NCBI RefSeq assembly: GCF_028621895.1
Contig: NZ_CP117520.1
Coordinates: forward strand, 1,488,001-1,552,000
Reading direction: 5' to 3'
DNA length: 64,000 bases
From: Acinetobacter sp. GSS19
Lineage (GTDB): Bacteria > Pseudomonadota > Gammaproteobacteria > Pseudomonadales > Moraxellaceae
Shown here: positions 1-8,335 of the stretch, piece by piece
Numbering within the stretch: position 1 is the stretch's first letter
Layout of the letters: every line of letters begins with the position of its first letter
Notes under the pieces: generated by a model
Seen by the model: only the letters and a program-made list of their open reading frames with translations
The model's database searches: none
Told to the model about the DNA's origin: nothing
Translations under genes and position numbers: made by a program

Positions 1-31
1 ACTTTAATTTGCATATTTTATTCTCCAAACG

Positions 32-1051
32 TTATAAAAACCAGTAACCCAAGGTGTTTAAGCTATAACCAATAATTAAAATCCCCACAAACACAATGCC
101 GACAAATAGACTGAGTAAAGGCAGCTTCACGACTTGTTTGAGTAAAATCAAGGATGGTAAAGATAGTGCAGTGACTGCCATCATAAAGGCCAGCACTGTA
201 CCCAAACCTACGCCTTTTGCCACCAGTGCTTCAGCAATCGGCAAAGTGCCAAAAATATCTGCGTACATCGGTATGCCCACAATGGTCGCGATCAATACGG
301 AATACCAGTGTTCCTGACCGAGCAATGCTGTAATCCATTGTTCCGGAATCCAGTTATGAATCGCAGCGCCAATTCCCACCCCGATCAACACATAGAGCCA
401 AACCTTGGTGAAAATTTCCACCACCTGCTCCCAAGCAAAAGCGCGTCGCTCTTGGGCAGTCATGGTGAAATCTTCTTCTCCCTGAATGGCACCATTATGA
501 GTTACAAACTCAGCCACATAGTTTTCCATTTTTAAAAAGCTGATCAATGAACCACCTAGCACTGCCAATACCAAACCAAGCAATACATAGATCATGGCGA
601 TTTTCCAGTTAAAAATGCTGGCCAACAAAATAATCGAGGCCAAATCGACTAATGGTGATGAAATCAAAAAAGAAAAAGTCACACCTACTGGAAGCCCGGC
701 ACGGGTAAAACCGATAAATAACGGAATGGAAGAACAGGAACAAAACGGCGTAATCGTTCCAAGCAGTGCTCCCATAATATTGGCTTTTAATCCGCTCATT
801 CGCCCTAAAATTTGTCGGGTACGTTCCGGCGGAAAATAACTCTGGATATAAGACAGTGAATAAATCAGTACTGCTAACAGAATAAAAATCTTGCAAACAT
901 CATAAATAAAAAAGTGAATACTGCCACCAAGCCGGGTCGCGACAGATAATCCAAAAATATTTTCAACCAGCCAACGTACTCCTTCTGACAGCCACGTCAT
1001 TTTTAACAGTGCATTGTTCAACCAAGCAAAGAATGCGATCAGGCTCTCCAT
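32..1051 (-). CDS. COG0701/DUF318 (ArsP-like) permease
   Basis: Polytopic inner-membrane protein of 339 aa with about eight to ten hydrophobic segments. Around residue 100 it has the TPFCSCSS cysteine/serine motif typical of the COG0701 permeases (ArsP, YraQ), and a second conserved block, GIPMYADIFG, near residue 260. ArsP members export trivalent organoarsenicals; other members are linked to other metals, so the substrate here is inferred only from the neighbouring arsC on the same strand, about 300 bases upstream. The start is supported by a purine-rich AAGGGG about 6 bases before the ATG. The arsC terminator lies between the two genes, so this gene probably has its own promoter. Family is clear, substrate is not. 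Confidence 0.85.
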   Translation of the reverse strand: MESLIAFFAWLNNALLKMTWLSEGVRWLVENIFGLSVATRLGGSIHFFIYDVCKIFILLAVLIYSLSYIQSYFPPERTRQILGRMSGLKANIMGALLGTITPFCSCSSIPLFIGFTRAGLPVGVTFSFLISSPLVDLASIILLASIFNWKIAMIYVLLGLVLAVLGGSLISFLKMENYVAEFVTHNGAIQGEEDFTMTAQERRAFAWEQVVEIFTKVWLYVLIGVGIGAAIHNWIPEQWITALLGQEHWYSVLIATIVGIPMYADIFGTLPIAEALVAKGVGLGTVLAFMMAVTALSLPSLILLKQVVKLPLLSLFVGIVFVGILIIGYSLNTLGYWFL

Positions 1052-1305
1052 TTTAATCCCCTTGTCTTGGACGAATCAGTACTTTTACTTCAATATGAAT
1101 GAAATAGCATGATGGTCAATTTTTATAGCAATTTGTCGATAATACATGACTCTATACTCGAGTTCATGAAGCTACAAAAGAGATCTCATCTTCTCAAACT
1201 GAACCTAGACAAGCACTTGTAGACTCATCAATTATGTTTATCCATCAGTGACTTAAATTGAGTATGTAAAATTATACGGCGCAACGTCAATCTATATTTT
1301 TTGAA

Positions 1306-1335
1306 TATAAAAAAAGCCCAACCAAGTTGAGCTTT
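1306..1335 (-). terminator. Rho-independent terminator of arsC
   Basis: On the minus strand an imperfect hairpin (AAGCtCAAC / GTTGgGCTT with one mismatch) is followed by a run of T. It lies 14 bases after the arsC stop. Confidence 0.75.
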
Positions 1336-1348
1336 CTTAGGGAGGATT

Positions 1349-1774
1349 TTATTTTACGCGGTTGCCTTGTTCATCAATAATGACTTCACCATCTTCTTTC
1401 ACAAAGGCTTTTAACTGTGGTAAAGGCAAAATGTCCAGTACCACTTCCGATGGGCGACACAAGCGTGTGCCCAGATCTGTGACCACCAAGGGACGGTTGA
1501 TCAGGATCGGATATTCAAGCATCGCATCAATCAGTTTTTCATCGGTCCAGTTGGCATCATCCAGATTCAATTCGGTATAAGGATCCACATTTTTACGTAA
1601 CACTTCACGCACAGTAAGGCTGGAATCCTGAATCATTTTTACCAGTTTATCTTTTGAAGGTGGCGTCACCAGATATTCAATCACTTCCGGTTCAATCCCC
1701 GCATTACGGATCAGCGCGAGTGTATTACGGGAAGTACCACATGCAGGGTTATGATAAATTTGTACTTTTGGCAT
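1349..1774 (-). CDS. arsC: Arsenate reductase, glutaredoxin-dependent (ArsC)
   Basis: Cytosolic enzyme of about 141 aa that reduces arsenate to arsenite with glutathione and glutaredoxin. The N-terminus carries the family signature HNPACGTSRN with the catalytic cysteine near residue 12, and the later arginines that stabilise the thiolate lie in the INRPLVVT and GTRLCRPSE blocks, as in plasmid R773 ArsC. The ATG at 1774 gives the usual N-terminus (MPKVQIYHN); a GTG three codons upstream is also open but would add residues the family lacks. No arsR or arsB is visible in the window. A perfect palindrome about 40 bases upstream is a candidate repressor site. Confidence 0.93.
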   Translation of the reverse strand: MPKVQIYHNPACGTSRNTLALIRNAGIEPEVIEYLVTPPSKDKLVKMIQDSSLTVREVLRKNVDPYTELNLDDANWTDEKLIDAMLEYPILINRPLVVTDLGTRLCRPSEVVLDILPLPQLKAFVKEDGEVIIDEQGNRVK

Positions 1775-1811
1775 AGCATCCACAAAAAAGCTTCTTGAAC
1801 AGATCGTCTTT

Positions 1812-1833
1812 TATATATGAATATTCATATATA
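1812..1833. promoter_or_regulatory. Perfect 22-bp palindrome, candidate ArsR-type operator
   Basis: A perfect self-complementary 22-mer centred on GAATATTC with TATATAT flanks lies 38-60 bases upstream of the arsC ATG. ArsR/SmtB-family regulators bind AT-rich palindromes with ATTCATAT-like half-sites, so an ArsR-type operator is a reasonable inference. No arsR gene lies in the window to support it. Confidence 0.55.
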
Positions 1834-1976
1834 CGCAATATAAAATATTAGATCAGCCACTCTTGAATTCGATACTATTCAATCGAAATTAATCCTGAGT
1901 TTTCCTCAAGGAAAGCGACTCACTATTCCAGAAAAACATTCTTTTGAATGTCTATCTATCAGCTTCGTATTAAAAA

Positions 1977-2720
1977 TTATGGACGGTTTTTCACGGTTCT
2001 AAATCCGAAGTGACTGATACCTAAATCTATTTTCTGTGCATCCCGTACTGAAACACGGTGTAGTGCTGACTATAATTTACGACACAAAGATAAGATCAAG
2101 CTTTGATGGTGCAACAGTTAAAGCAAGGCAAATATTGTAAGCGTCATTGTTGCATGCTTATATGGTCATCATGGCTTACCTTAAAAGGAATTTTGGTGTA
2201 TTCCTAATATTGCAAATCATGTCGTATAAACCAAAAGGATGGGCCGTAAAACAACCAGCCGGGGCAACTCAATAACCCCTTGTTTTTGCTAATTTTGATA
2301 AGTAAGGAAGTTTCCTTTGCTAGACATTGACATGTTGCAAATCTGCTAAGACCTCATGTTCGCGACTAAAAGTTTTTGCAGCATGTTCCCATTGCTGTTC
2401 TGTCGATAATTTTCTTCCCAACCCGTCAACATAAGCTAAAGCATCTTTGAGCGTAAGCATGAAGACTGGTTCATTCGGCTGAATTTTGCGTTGTGCTGCC
2501 AATCTCCAGTAATGTTTTCAATTGGCTTACTGAAGCAAAGACCATCAAGCTCATTCTGCCACTGCATATGGAGATTGCTAAAATACCACTATTCTCCTTA
2601 ACATTCCGCTTCAGTCACACATGCCGTTGCTTCGATAAAACTCTGCAATTCGGCATTCATTACTTGTGTGGCATCCATGCCCCGATAAGAAATCCTGAAG
2701 TGAGCACCCTATTTAGATTA
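1977..2720 (-). pseudogene. Decayed formylglycine-generating-enzyme-like (SUMF1/FGE) gene
   Basis: Translating the minus strand in shifting frames recovers, in the correct order, the conserved blocks of the FGE-sulfatase (SUMF1) family. MDATQVMNAELQSFIEAT is at about 2678-2625. EPVFMLTLKDALAYVDGLG and KLSTEQQWEHAAK are at about 2480-2365. WQGNF comes just after an in-frame stop near 2320, then AHPFGLYDM near 2230. VRDAQKIDLGISHFGFRTV ends at a stop at 1977-1979. At least four frameshifts or stops separate the blocks, and the first 60-100 codons are missing, so no functional protein can be made. The family either activates sulfatases by oxidising an active-site Cys or Ser to formylglycine, or acts in other oxidative modifications; which applied here is unknown. 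The longest intact piece is 2320-2502 (60 aa). Confidence 0.85.
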
Positions 2721-2770
2721 CACTAACAGCTCAGCCTTCTTTTTCTGACCGCAAGGTATCCTTTCTTTTC

Positions 2771-3730
2771 ATGCCGACTTCTCATTCGAACAGCTTAAAT
2801 TATAAACTTCTTAAATTGGCCGGTCGTCAGCCTATCCAAATTTTACGTTTTTTCGCCCGTGTGCTTGCAAGACTGATTCATCATTTACCGATCTCCAATA
2901 CTACCCATAGCATTGCCATGAACTTGGAGATTGCACTTCCCGAGTTATCGGAAAAACAACGTGAACAGATCACCCGCCGTGCAGCTAAAAATGAAATGTT
3001 GTCTTACTTTGAATTCTTAAGCATCTGGGGGTCTAACCATCAGAAAAATCTTGATCGCCTGCATAATATCCATGGTGAAGCTTATTTTCATCAAGCCTTA
3101 AAAGCCAACACGGGCCTTATTATGGTGGCACCTCATTTTGGCACATGGGAAATCATCAATAGTTGGTGCTCTCAATATACGGCGATGACCATTTTGTATA
3201 AGCCAATTAAGGAACCAGCAACTGAACAATTTGTACGTAAAGCTCGTAGCCGTGAACACTCACATTTGGTCCCAACAAATGACAGTGGCGTGCGCGAGAT
3301 TTTTCGGGCATTAAGAAGCGGAGGAACGACTATTGTTCTTCCCGACCATACGCCCAAGCTTGGCGGTGATTTAGTGAACTATTTTGGCATCCCGGTTGCT
3401 TCGAGCCATTTGACAGCTAAATTGATCCAGAAAACCAAAGCAAGTGCCTTATTGGTTTATGCACTACGCAATGATGCGGGCGGCTTCGATCTATATTTTG
3501 ATCCCATGAGTGAGCAGATTTACACGGTTTCAGCTGAACAGGGTACCCGGATGATTCATCAAACGATTGAGCAGCTGATCCAACGCTATCCTGAACATTA
3601 TCATTGGAGCTATAAACGTTTTAAAGCCAATCCTGAATTGGCCAATATTTACACGCTTCCACGGCGGCAAGCTAGCGGCATCATCCAAGAACTCCAAGCA
3701 AGCTTAGCAAATGATACGAAACCAAGCTAA
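2771..3730 (+). CDS. LpxL/LpxM-like lysophospholipid acyltransferase
   Basis: Protein of 319 aa of the HtrB/LpxL (COG1560) acyltransferase family. The catalytic HX4E motif is seen as HFGTWE near residue 122, and the downstream conserved block with VLPDH is near residue 195. The N-terminal 40 residues are basic and amphipathic, consistent with peripheral inner-membrane attachment. Family members transfer acyl chains to lipid A precursors or to lysophospholipids and ornithine lipids; the sequence alone does not tell which. It is transcribed alone, with its start 50 bases from the 5' edge of the FGE-like relic. Family assignment is firm; the exact substrate is open. Confidence 0.85.
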   Translation: MPTSHSNSLNYKLLKLAGRQPIQILRFFARVLARLIHHLPISNTTHSIAMNLEIALPELSEKQREQITRRAAKNEMLSYFEFLSIWGSNHQKNLDRLHNIHGEAYFHQALKANTGLIMVAPHFGTWEIINSWCSQYTAMTILYKPIKEPATEQFVRKARSREHSHLVPTNDSGVREIFRALRSGGTTIVLPDHTPKLGGDLVNYFGIPVASSHLTAKLIQKTKASALLVYALRNDAGGFDLYFDPMSEQIYTVSAEQGTRMIHQTIEQLIQRYPEHYHWSYKRFKANPELANIYTLPRRQASGIIQELQASLANDTKPS

Positions 3731-3876
3731 AAGATAGCTATTAATGTCCCTGCTCCATCCAAGAGTGAACAACTGATATAAAAATTTTAAATTTTTTTCC
3801 TTAGAGTTTGTTTAGGAATTATCAACACAACGGAAATATTTAATTCCCCGAAAATACCCCGAAAGAACCCCAAATA

Positions 3877-3905
3877 AAAAAGCCCACGTTTTAAGGTGGG
3901 CTTTA
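3877..3905 (-). terminator. Terminator downstream of tRNA-Val
   Basis: AAGCCCAC / GTGGGCTT stem with an 8-base loop, followed on the minus strand by six T. It lies about 25 bases past the 3' end of the tRNA. It could also serve the plus-strand acyltransferase gene, though the T-run is poorer on that side. Confidence 0.75.
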
Positions 3906-3929
3906 ATATGCTGATTTAACAGCTAATTT

Positions 3930-4006
3930 TGGTAGGCATATCCAGACTCGAACTGGAGACCTCTACGATGTCAACGTAGCGCTCTAACCAACTGAGCTAT
4001 ACGCCT
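3930..4006 (-). tRNA. tRNA-Val (GAC)
   Basis: A 77-nt cloverleaf on the minus strand. The acceptor arm pairs AGGCGTA with TATGCCT (one G-T). The D-loop contains AGCTCAGTTGGTTAGAGC. The anticodon stem CTACG/CGTAG encloses loop TTGACAT, so the anticodon is GAC. The T-arm contains GGTTCGAGTC-like sequence (here CAGTTCGAGTCTG), and CCA is encoded. Confidence 0.96.
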
Positions 4007-4031
4007 AAAGTGAATGCATCATATTCATTTT

Positions 4032-6056
4032 TTATTTTTCTGACAAGGTTTTTCTCACCTGCCTTAACACAATTGTGCAGTCTTTAAGCATTTTTTTTAG
4101 TTGCACGATATCATCTGAATCCATCTGTTCCATAAAAACAATTTTTTGGTAATGCTGAATCAACCGTTGAAATAAGGATTGCTGCATTTCAGGACAATAT
4201 TGCATCAAGCGTCGCATCCACTGTTCAAAGGTTTCACTCTGCTGTTTTTGCCAAACACGTGGTAAGCATTTAGAAAAGTTCATTATCAAACGCTGAACCA
4301 TAGGTAAACGCTGTCTTGCCCGCAGCTTTAAAATCACAAAATAGAATAAAGCTAAAGCAGCTCCTCCGAAGAGTAAAACAAGCACCGTGCTATATAATGA
4401 GTGAAGTCCCAATCGCGACAGCCATTGCTTTTGGGTCTCGCTGTCATAACCAATAACATTACGTTGCCATTGATAACTTGCGTAGTCACTCCAGATTCTC
4501 AGATTTTTGAGCAAGGCAAACTGCTGGTATTTCCAAGCATTTGCAGATTCAGAACCAAAAATTTGCTGATCATTCTCAATCAACTCCTGCATTCCCTGAT
4601 CAATTCGCTGCGGCGCAATCAAAGCGGTGGGATCAAAACTTTGCCAGCGTCCATTCAGCCAGACTTCGGCCCAGGCATGTGCATCCAGTTGTCGAACTTC
4701 CCAACTTTTAGCATCTAGTGCCAATTGCCCACCCTGATATCCCACCACGACACGTGCAGGAATACCGGCATAGCGCATCAACATGACAAAGCTCGAAGCA
4801 TAATGTTCACAAAAGCCCTGTCTTGACTGAAAGAGGAACTCATCAATTCTCTGCTCGCCCAAACGTCCCGGATTTAAGGTGTATTTAAAACCCTGCCGCT
4901 GATACCAGCGCAAAATATTGTCAATATAACGATGTGGATCAGAACGACTTTGGCTCAACATCTGTTGGGCTAATCGCTGGGCATGCAAGTCTTTCCTTGC
5001 CGGATAAGCCGTATTGATTTTATGCTGAAAATCATTAAATACATTAAAATCCTGCCCAGCTGGCAATTCAGGTCCGATCCAACGTAAACGGATCGGTTGG
5101 CTACGCTGCAGAGTGCGTAATGGTGTAATCCCTCCATCTTGTCTGAGCTGAAAATTAGACTCTAGCGGTTGCGACTGTTGCAACGCAGGAATCCATATTT
5201 GCCGTTGATCAGCCGGTAATAATTGATATTCAAAAGATTGAGCCGTCGAGTTCTGCGGAGAATTATGCTGTTGTGGCTGGCTATTCAGCACATGACTGGT
5301 CCAACGCGCCCCATCATATTGATCCAATGCCAGAGCACGCCAATACATTTCCGAGCGTGGCGGCAAGCGTGAAGTATCCGTGATAATGCGAAACGCCAAA
5401 GCACTAGATTGAGACAACTCTGCAATATCGCCCGGAGACATCTGATCACTGATCCCGGTCACCCCTTGCTGATTTTGTATGGGAATATGCCAGAGTGGTG
5501 GCAAGCGCGGAAAGAATAAAAATAATAAGATAAAAAAAGGGATTGCATAAGCGCTAAGCTGCAAGATGCGTTTTGCATCCTGTTTAAAGTTCAGTGTACC
5601 CAGATGATCGGTAAATTCCGCCTGCTGTAAACGATACAAGCCCAATAAACAGCTCATTAAACTGGTCAGTATCAGCAAGGCCATCCAGACCGACTGACTG
5701 TATAAAAACAGACTGGCACTCACGAATAAAGCGAAATTGAACAGAACAATCACATCACGTGCAGTTCGGGTTTCAAGTGCTTTAGCAAACAAAATCGTGG
5801 TGAGTAGTGCAACGCCCGCCTCTACACCGATAAACGTCTGATACTGTAGATAAATTGTGGACAAACCCAAACCCAGCCAAAGTATCTGTAGCACTTTAGC
5901 AATCGGTTGATGATACGAGTAGCGATAACGCCAGCTCAGCAGAATCACAATGACTGCGAGACCAATGCTCAGCAAAACAGGTGCGAAAGCCACTTGTGCA
6001 ATCAACACCAAGCTAAGGCTCAGTAAAATGGAAAACTGAACAGATCGATGAATCAT
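4032..6056 (-). CDS. TgpA-type membrane transglutaminase-like protein (DUF3488)
   Basis: Protein of 674 aa. Five to six transmembrane segments occupy residues 1-190 (DUF3488). A periplasmic region follows, with a transglutaminase-like domain at about 350-480, then one more membrane segment near 555-575 and a cytoplasmic tail (DUF4129-like). The papain-type triad is visible: Cys near 415 in QGFCEHYASSF, His near 458 in DAHAWAEVW, and Asp near 475 in SFDPT. This matches Pseudomonas TgpA, an essential periplasmic transglutaminase of unsettled substrate. It is the last gene of a tight operon, 2 bases after the DUF58 gene and downstream of the MoxR ATPase gene, the usual gene order for this group. 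Confidence 0.9.
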   Translation of the reverse strand: MIHRSVQFSILLSLSLVLIAQVAFAPVLLSIGLAVIVILLSWRYRYSYHQPIAKVLQILWLGLGLSTIYLQYQTFIGVEAGVALLTTILFAKALETRTARDVIVLFNFALFVSASLFLYSQSVWMALLILTSLMSCLLGLYRLQQAEFTDHLGTLNFKQDAKRILQLSAYAIPFFILLFLFFPRLPPLWHIPIQNQQGVTGISDQMSPGDIAELSQSSALAFRIITDTSRLPPRSEMYWRALALDQYDGARWTSHVLNSQPQQHNSPQNSTAQSFEYQLLPADQRQIWIPALQQSQPLESNFQLRQDGGITPLRTLQRSQPIRLRWIGPELPAGQDFNVFNDFQHKINTAYPARKDLHAQRLAQQMLSQSRSDPHRYIDNILRWYQRQGFKYTLNPGRLGEQRIDEFLFQSRQGFCEHYASSFVMLMRYAGIPARVVVGYQGGQLALDAKSWEVRQLDAHAWAEVWLNGRWQSFDPTALIAPQRIDQGMQELIENDQQIFGSESANAWKYQQFALLKNLRIWSDYASYQWQRNVIGYDSETQKQWLSRLGLHSLYSTVLVLLFGGAALALFYFVILKLRARQRLPMVQRLIMNFSKCLPRVWQKQQSETFEQWMRRLMQYCPEMQQSLFQRLIQHYQKIVFMEQMDSDDIVQLKKMLKDCTIVLRQVRKTLSEK

Positions 6057-6058
6057 GA

Positions 6059-6979
6059 TTATGCCTGTGCGAGTGCCAGAAGTGCCTGTTGATAATGTTT
6101 CCGCCCCATTCCTTCAGCCAGTAACTGCTGAGGTAGTCGAATCTGATAAGGCTGTCGCTGCTGTTCACACAGTTCAATCAGTTCCATCATAAAACTCAAT
6201 TTTTGCTCATGATCAATACCAGGCATTTGCTGATAATCAATCACTTGATGGTGCTTTTCACGTTCTGCTTCAAATACCTTGACCAGCATTCCTTGCCCAC
6301 GTGCAGCCTGTTTCCAAGATACTGCCTGATAGGGATCGCCTATTTTAAAATCCCGCAGTTCAAAGAATTCATCCAACGCATGCTGATCCGGATCACTCGC
6401 ATGCTGTCGCAGATTCGTCATACTTTGCGGCTGAGGTGCAATCCAGATCTGTTCAGCTGGATACAAGTAAGTCCAGGCTCGTACCAAACCCAAAGGATAC
6501 AGGGAAAACACCCGAATCTGAGGTAAAGGAAAGGCACCGCGCTGCTGTGGAAAAAAATGCAAGGCTATTGTCTGTTCACGCTGTTTTAACAACACTTTAT
6601 GTAGCTGCTGTTCCGTCTGAACATATAAATAGCGTGGTGCAATCATGGCCTGCTCAAACTGAATTTTCACCTCTAAAGGCTGGCCGGCACGCCCAACTTC
6701 TGGATAAATCATTTCCAACTTTAAACCATGCAACTGTTTAAAGGTCCGATAAAAACTGATGCATAACACAGCACTGATAAAAAAACAAAATCCCAAAATC
6801 AGGTTGTTGGCATAATTTACCCCCGCAATAAAGGTGATCAAGATCAGTACCAAGTACAGATAACCCTGCTGGTAAAGAAAAATTAAAATATCATTTTGTT
6901 TGAGCATCTTATGCTTATCGATACGAAAACGTTTAACCAGCCATTTTTGTATCAGTGCAGAGGAGAACAGCGGTTTCAT
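6059..6979 (-). CDS. DUF58 protein of the MoxR operon
   Basis: Protein of 306 aa with two membrane segments at about 35-75, followed by a beta-rich region. The DUF58 signature RDFKIGDPYQAVSWKQAAR is near residue 210, and the C-terminus ends in a truncated von Willebrand A-like fold. DUF58 proteins are encoded with MoxR AAA+ ATPases and transglutaminase-like proteins and are thought to be part of a chaperone-like assembly system. The gene abuts moxR (1-base spacing) and precedes the TgpA-type gene by 2 bases, so all three are surely co-transcribed. Its biochemical role is not established. Confidence 0.88.
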   Translation of the reverse strand: MKPLFSSALIQKWLVKRFRIDKHKMLKQNDILIFLYQQGYLYLVLILITFIAGVNYANNLILGFCFFISAVLCISFYRTFKQLHGLKLEMIYPEVGRAGQPLEVKIQFEQAMIAPRYLYVQTEQQLHKVLLKQREQTIALHFFPQQRGAFPLPQIRVFSLYPLGLVRAWTYLYPAEQIWIAPQPQSMTNLRQHASDPDQHALDEFFELRDFKIGDPYQAVSWKQAARGQGMLVKVFEAEREKHHQVIDYQQMPGIDHEQKLSFMMELIELCEQQRQPYQIRLPQQLLAEGMGRKHYQQALLALAQA

Positions 6980-7939
6980 TTAGCAAGCTGCCACAGCATC
7001 GAGTAATTTCAGGATTTCCACTTCACTGATGCCCATACGGTGCGCCGCAACGGCTACGAATACTGCTTGAACATCATCCGTGGTCACGAAGGATCGCTTC
7101 TCGACCAGAGCATAAGCTTGTGCGGCTTTTTTCAGTGCCAATAACCCTCGTGTAGATAAACCATGCTGTTTTTTCCGGGTTGCTGAGGCAAGATCCAGTA
7201 AATAGTCCAGCACCGCTTCACTGAGATAAACCTGCCGTACCATCTGTTGCAATTGAAGAATATCCTGCTGCTTAAAGATCGCCGTCAGCTGCGACAACAA
7301 GATTTGGCGAGTGTCTTGCTGCAGTAGTATTTTTTCTGCTTCGCGTGAAGGATAGCCAAGTGACAAACGCATCAGAAAACGGTCAAGTTGTGACTCAGGC
7401 AACGCATAAGTACCACTTTGATAAAGTGGGTTTTGCGTAGCAATCACCCAAAATGGTTGAGGTAAGGTATAACGCACACCATCAACGGTCACAAAGCCTT
7501 CTTCCATGGCTTCGAGTAGTGCACTCTGCGTTTTAGGGCTACAGCGGTTAATTTCATCGGCCAGTAAAATCTGGGTAAAAACCGGTCCCTGCTTAAACTC
7601 AAAATGATGTTCTTTCTGGTTAAACATGTTCACCCCAATGACATCACTGGCCAGCATGTCATTGGTAAACTGAATGCGCTGAAACTGCAGACCGGCCAAA
7701 TTCGCCAAGGCACTGGCAAGTGTGGTTTTACCCAAACCCGGCAAATCCTCAAATAGCACATGTCCACCTGCCAGCAAGCAGGTGAGCGCCAATTTGGTCT
7801 GTTCAGGTTTGTCCAAAATAATGGAATTAATCTGCTGTAAAAAAGTATCAATAGCACTTTGAAAGGCTTCAATCTGCTCAGTGAGCACGGACATTTGTTG
7901 ATGAATTTCTGGCTTTTGAGCCTTCGTTTTGCTCCACAT
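6980..7939 (-). CDS. MoxR-family AAA+ ATPase
   Basis: Protein of about 319 aa. The Walker A motif LPGLGKTT is near residues 66-73, Walker B LLADEINR near 125-132, and sensor 1 IATQNP near 175. The C-terminal lid has the STRG motif, as in MoxR ATPases (AAA_3). It is the first gene of the moxR-DUF58-tgpA operon and presumably drives a protein-remodelling step for its partners. The reading frame is open as far as 7984, but that upstream part lies inside a strong terminator hairpin (7958-7990). I therefore place the start at the ATG at 7939; the ATG at 7894 is a weaker alternative. Confidence 0.9.
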   Translation of the reverse strand: MWSKTKAQKPEIHQQMSVLTEQIEAFQSAIDTFLQQINSIILDKPEQTKLALTCLLAGGHVLFEDLPGLGKTTLASALANLAGLQFQRIQFTNDMLASDVIGVNMFNQKEHHFEFKQGPVFTQILLADEINRCSPKTQSALLEAMEEGFVTVDGVRYTLPQPFWVIATQNPLYQSGTYALPESQLDRFLMRLSLGYPSREAEKILLQQDTRQILLSQLTAIFKQQDILQLQQMVRQVYLSEAVLDYLLDLASATRKKQHGLSTRGLLALKKAAQAYALVEKRSFVTTDDVQAVFVAVAAHRMGISEVEILKLLDAVAAC

Positions 7940-7956
7940 CACATTTGTCTCAATGT

Positions 7957-7992
7957 TAAAAAACGGCGTATGCCTAACATACACCGTTTTAA
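7957..7992 (-). terminator. Terminator between ybdD and the moxR operon
   Basis: Long stem ACGGTGTATG / CATACGCCGT with a 5-base loop, followed by TTTTTT on the minus strand. It ends the cstA-ybdD transcript and separates it from moxR. Confidence 0.85.
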
Positions 7993-8019
7993 TTTTTTTC
8001 TAAAGAAATCAAAAGATTT

Positions 8020-8322
8020 CTAGCATGGGCATTTCTTCATTCCGCCTTTGGCAGATGGGTAACGTGCATCTACACAATGGCGAAAAAAAGTCTTGACGTC
8101 CATAGGCACCAAATCGGGATGATGATTACGCATATGTTCCAGATAAGTTTCATAATCAGGAACACCCACCATCAAACGGAAGCTCTGTTGTAAACGTTGC
8201 CACAACGTCGCAATACGTGACCAGTTTTTGGGCGACAACAAGAGATCTTTCTGTGCCATTACGGTCATTTTGATAATTTTTACAATCACCGCCTGACCAC
8301 TTTTAGGAATTTTGAACAGCAT
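8020..8322 (-). CDS. ybdD: YbdD/YjiX family protein (DUF466)
   Basis: Small cytosolic protein of 100 aa whose C-terminal 60 residues match the YbdD/YjiX family: MVGVPDYETYLEHM, then HHPD, an FFRHCVDARY block and a cysteine-ended tail (KKCPC). The family is nearly always encoded just after CstA/BtsT pyruvate transporters, as here (13 bases after the cstA stop), and is thought to modulate them. The start at 8322 has a good AGGAG six bases upstream, which supports an N-terminal extension of about 30 residues compared with the 65-residue E. coli proteins. Confidence 0.88.
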   Translation of the reverse strand: MLFKIPKSGQAVIVKIIKMTVMAQKDLLLSPKNWSRIATLWQRLQQSFRLMVGVPDYETYLEHMRNHHPDLVPMDVKTFFRHCVDARYPSAKGGMKKCPC

Positions 8323-8335
8323 GTCATGCTCCTAA

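Noticed and set aside
2255..2292. GGGG / CCCC hairpin followed by T-rich sequence, possible plus-strand terminator
   Set aside because: The stem is only four pairs, the loop is long, and it lies inside the FGE-like relic.
2493..2726. Plus-strand open frame of 77 codons
   Set aside because: It is antisense to the reconstructed FGE-like relic and has no recognisable motif or start signal.
3836..3872. CRISPR-like repeats (CCCCGAAA units)
   Set aside because: Units are only 8 bases with spacers of a few bases, and no array or cas gene exists.
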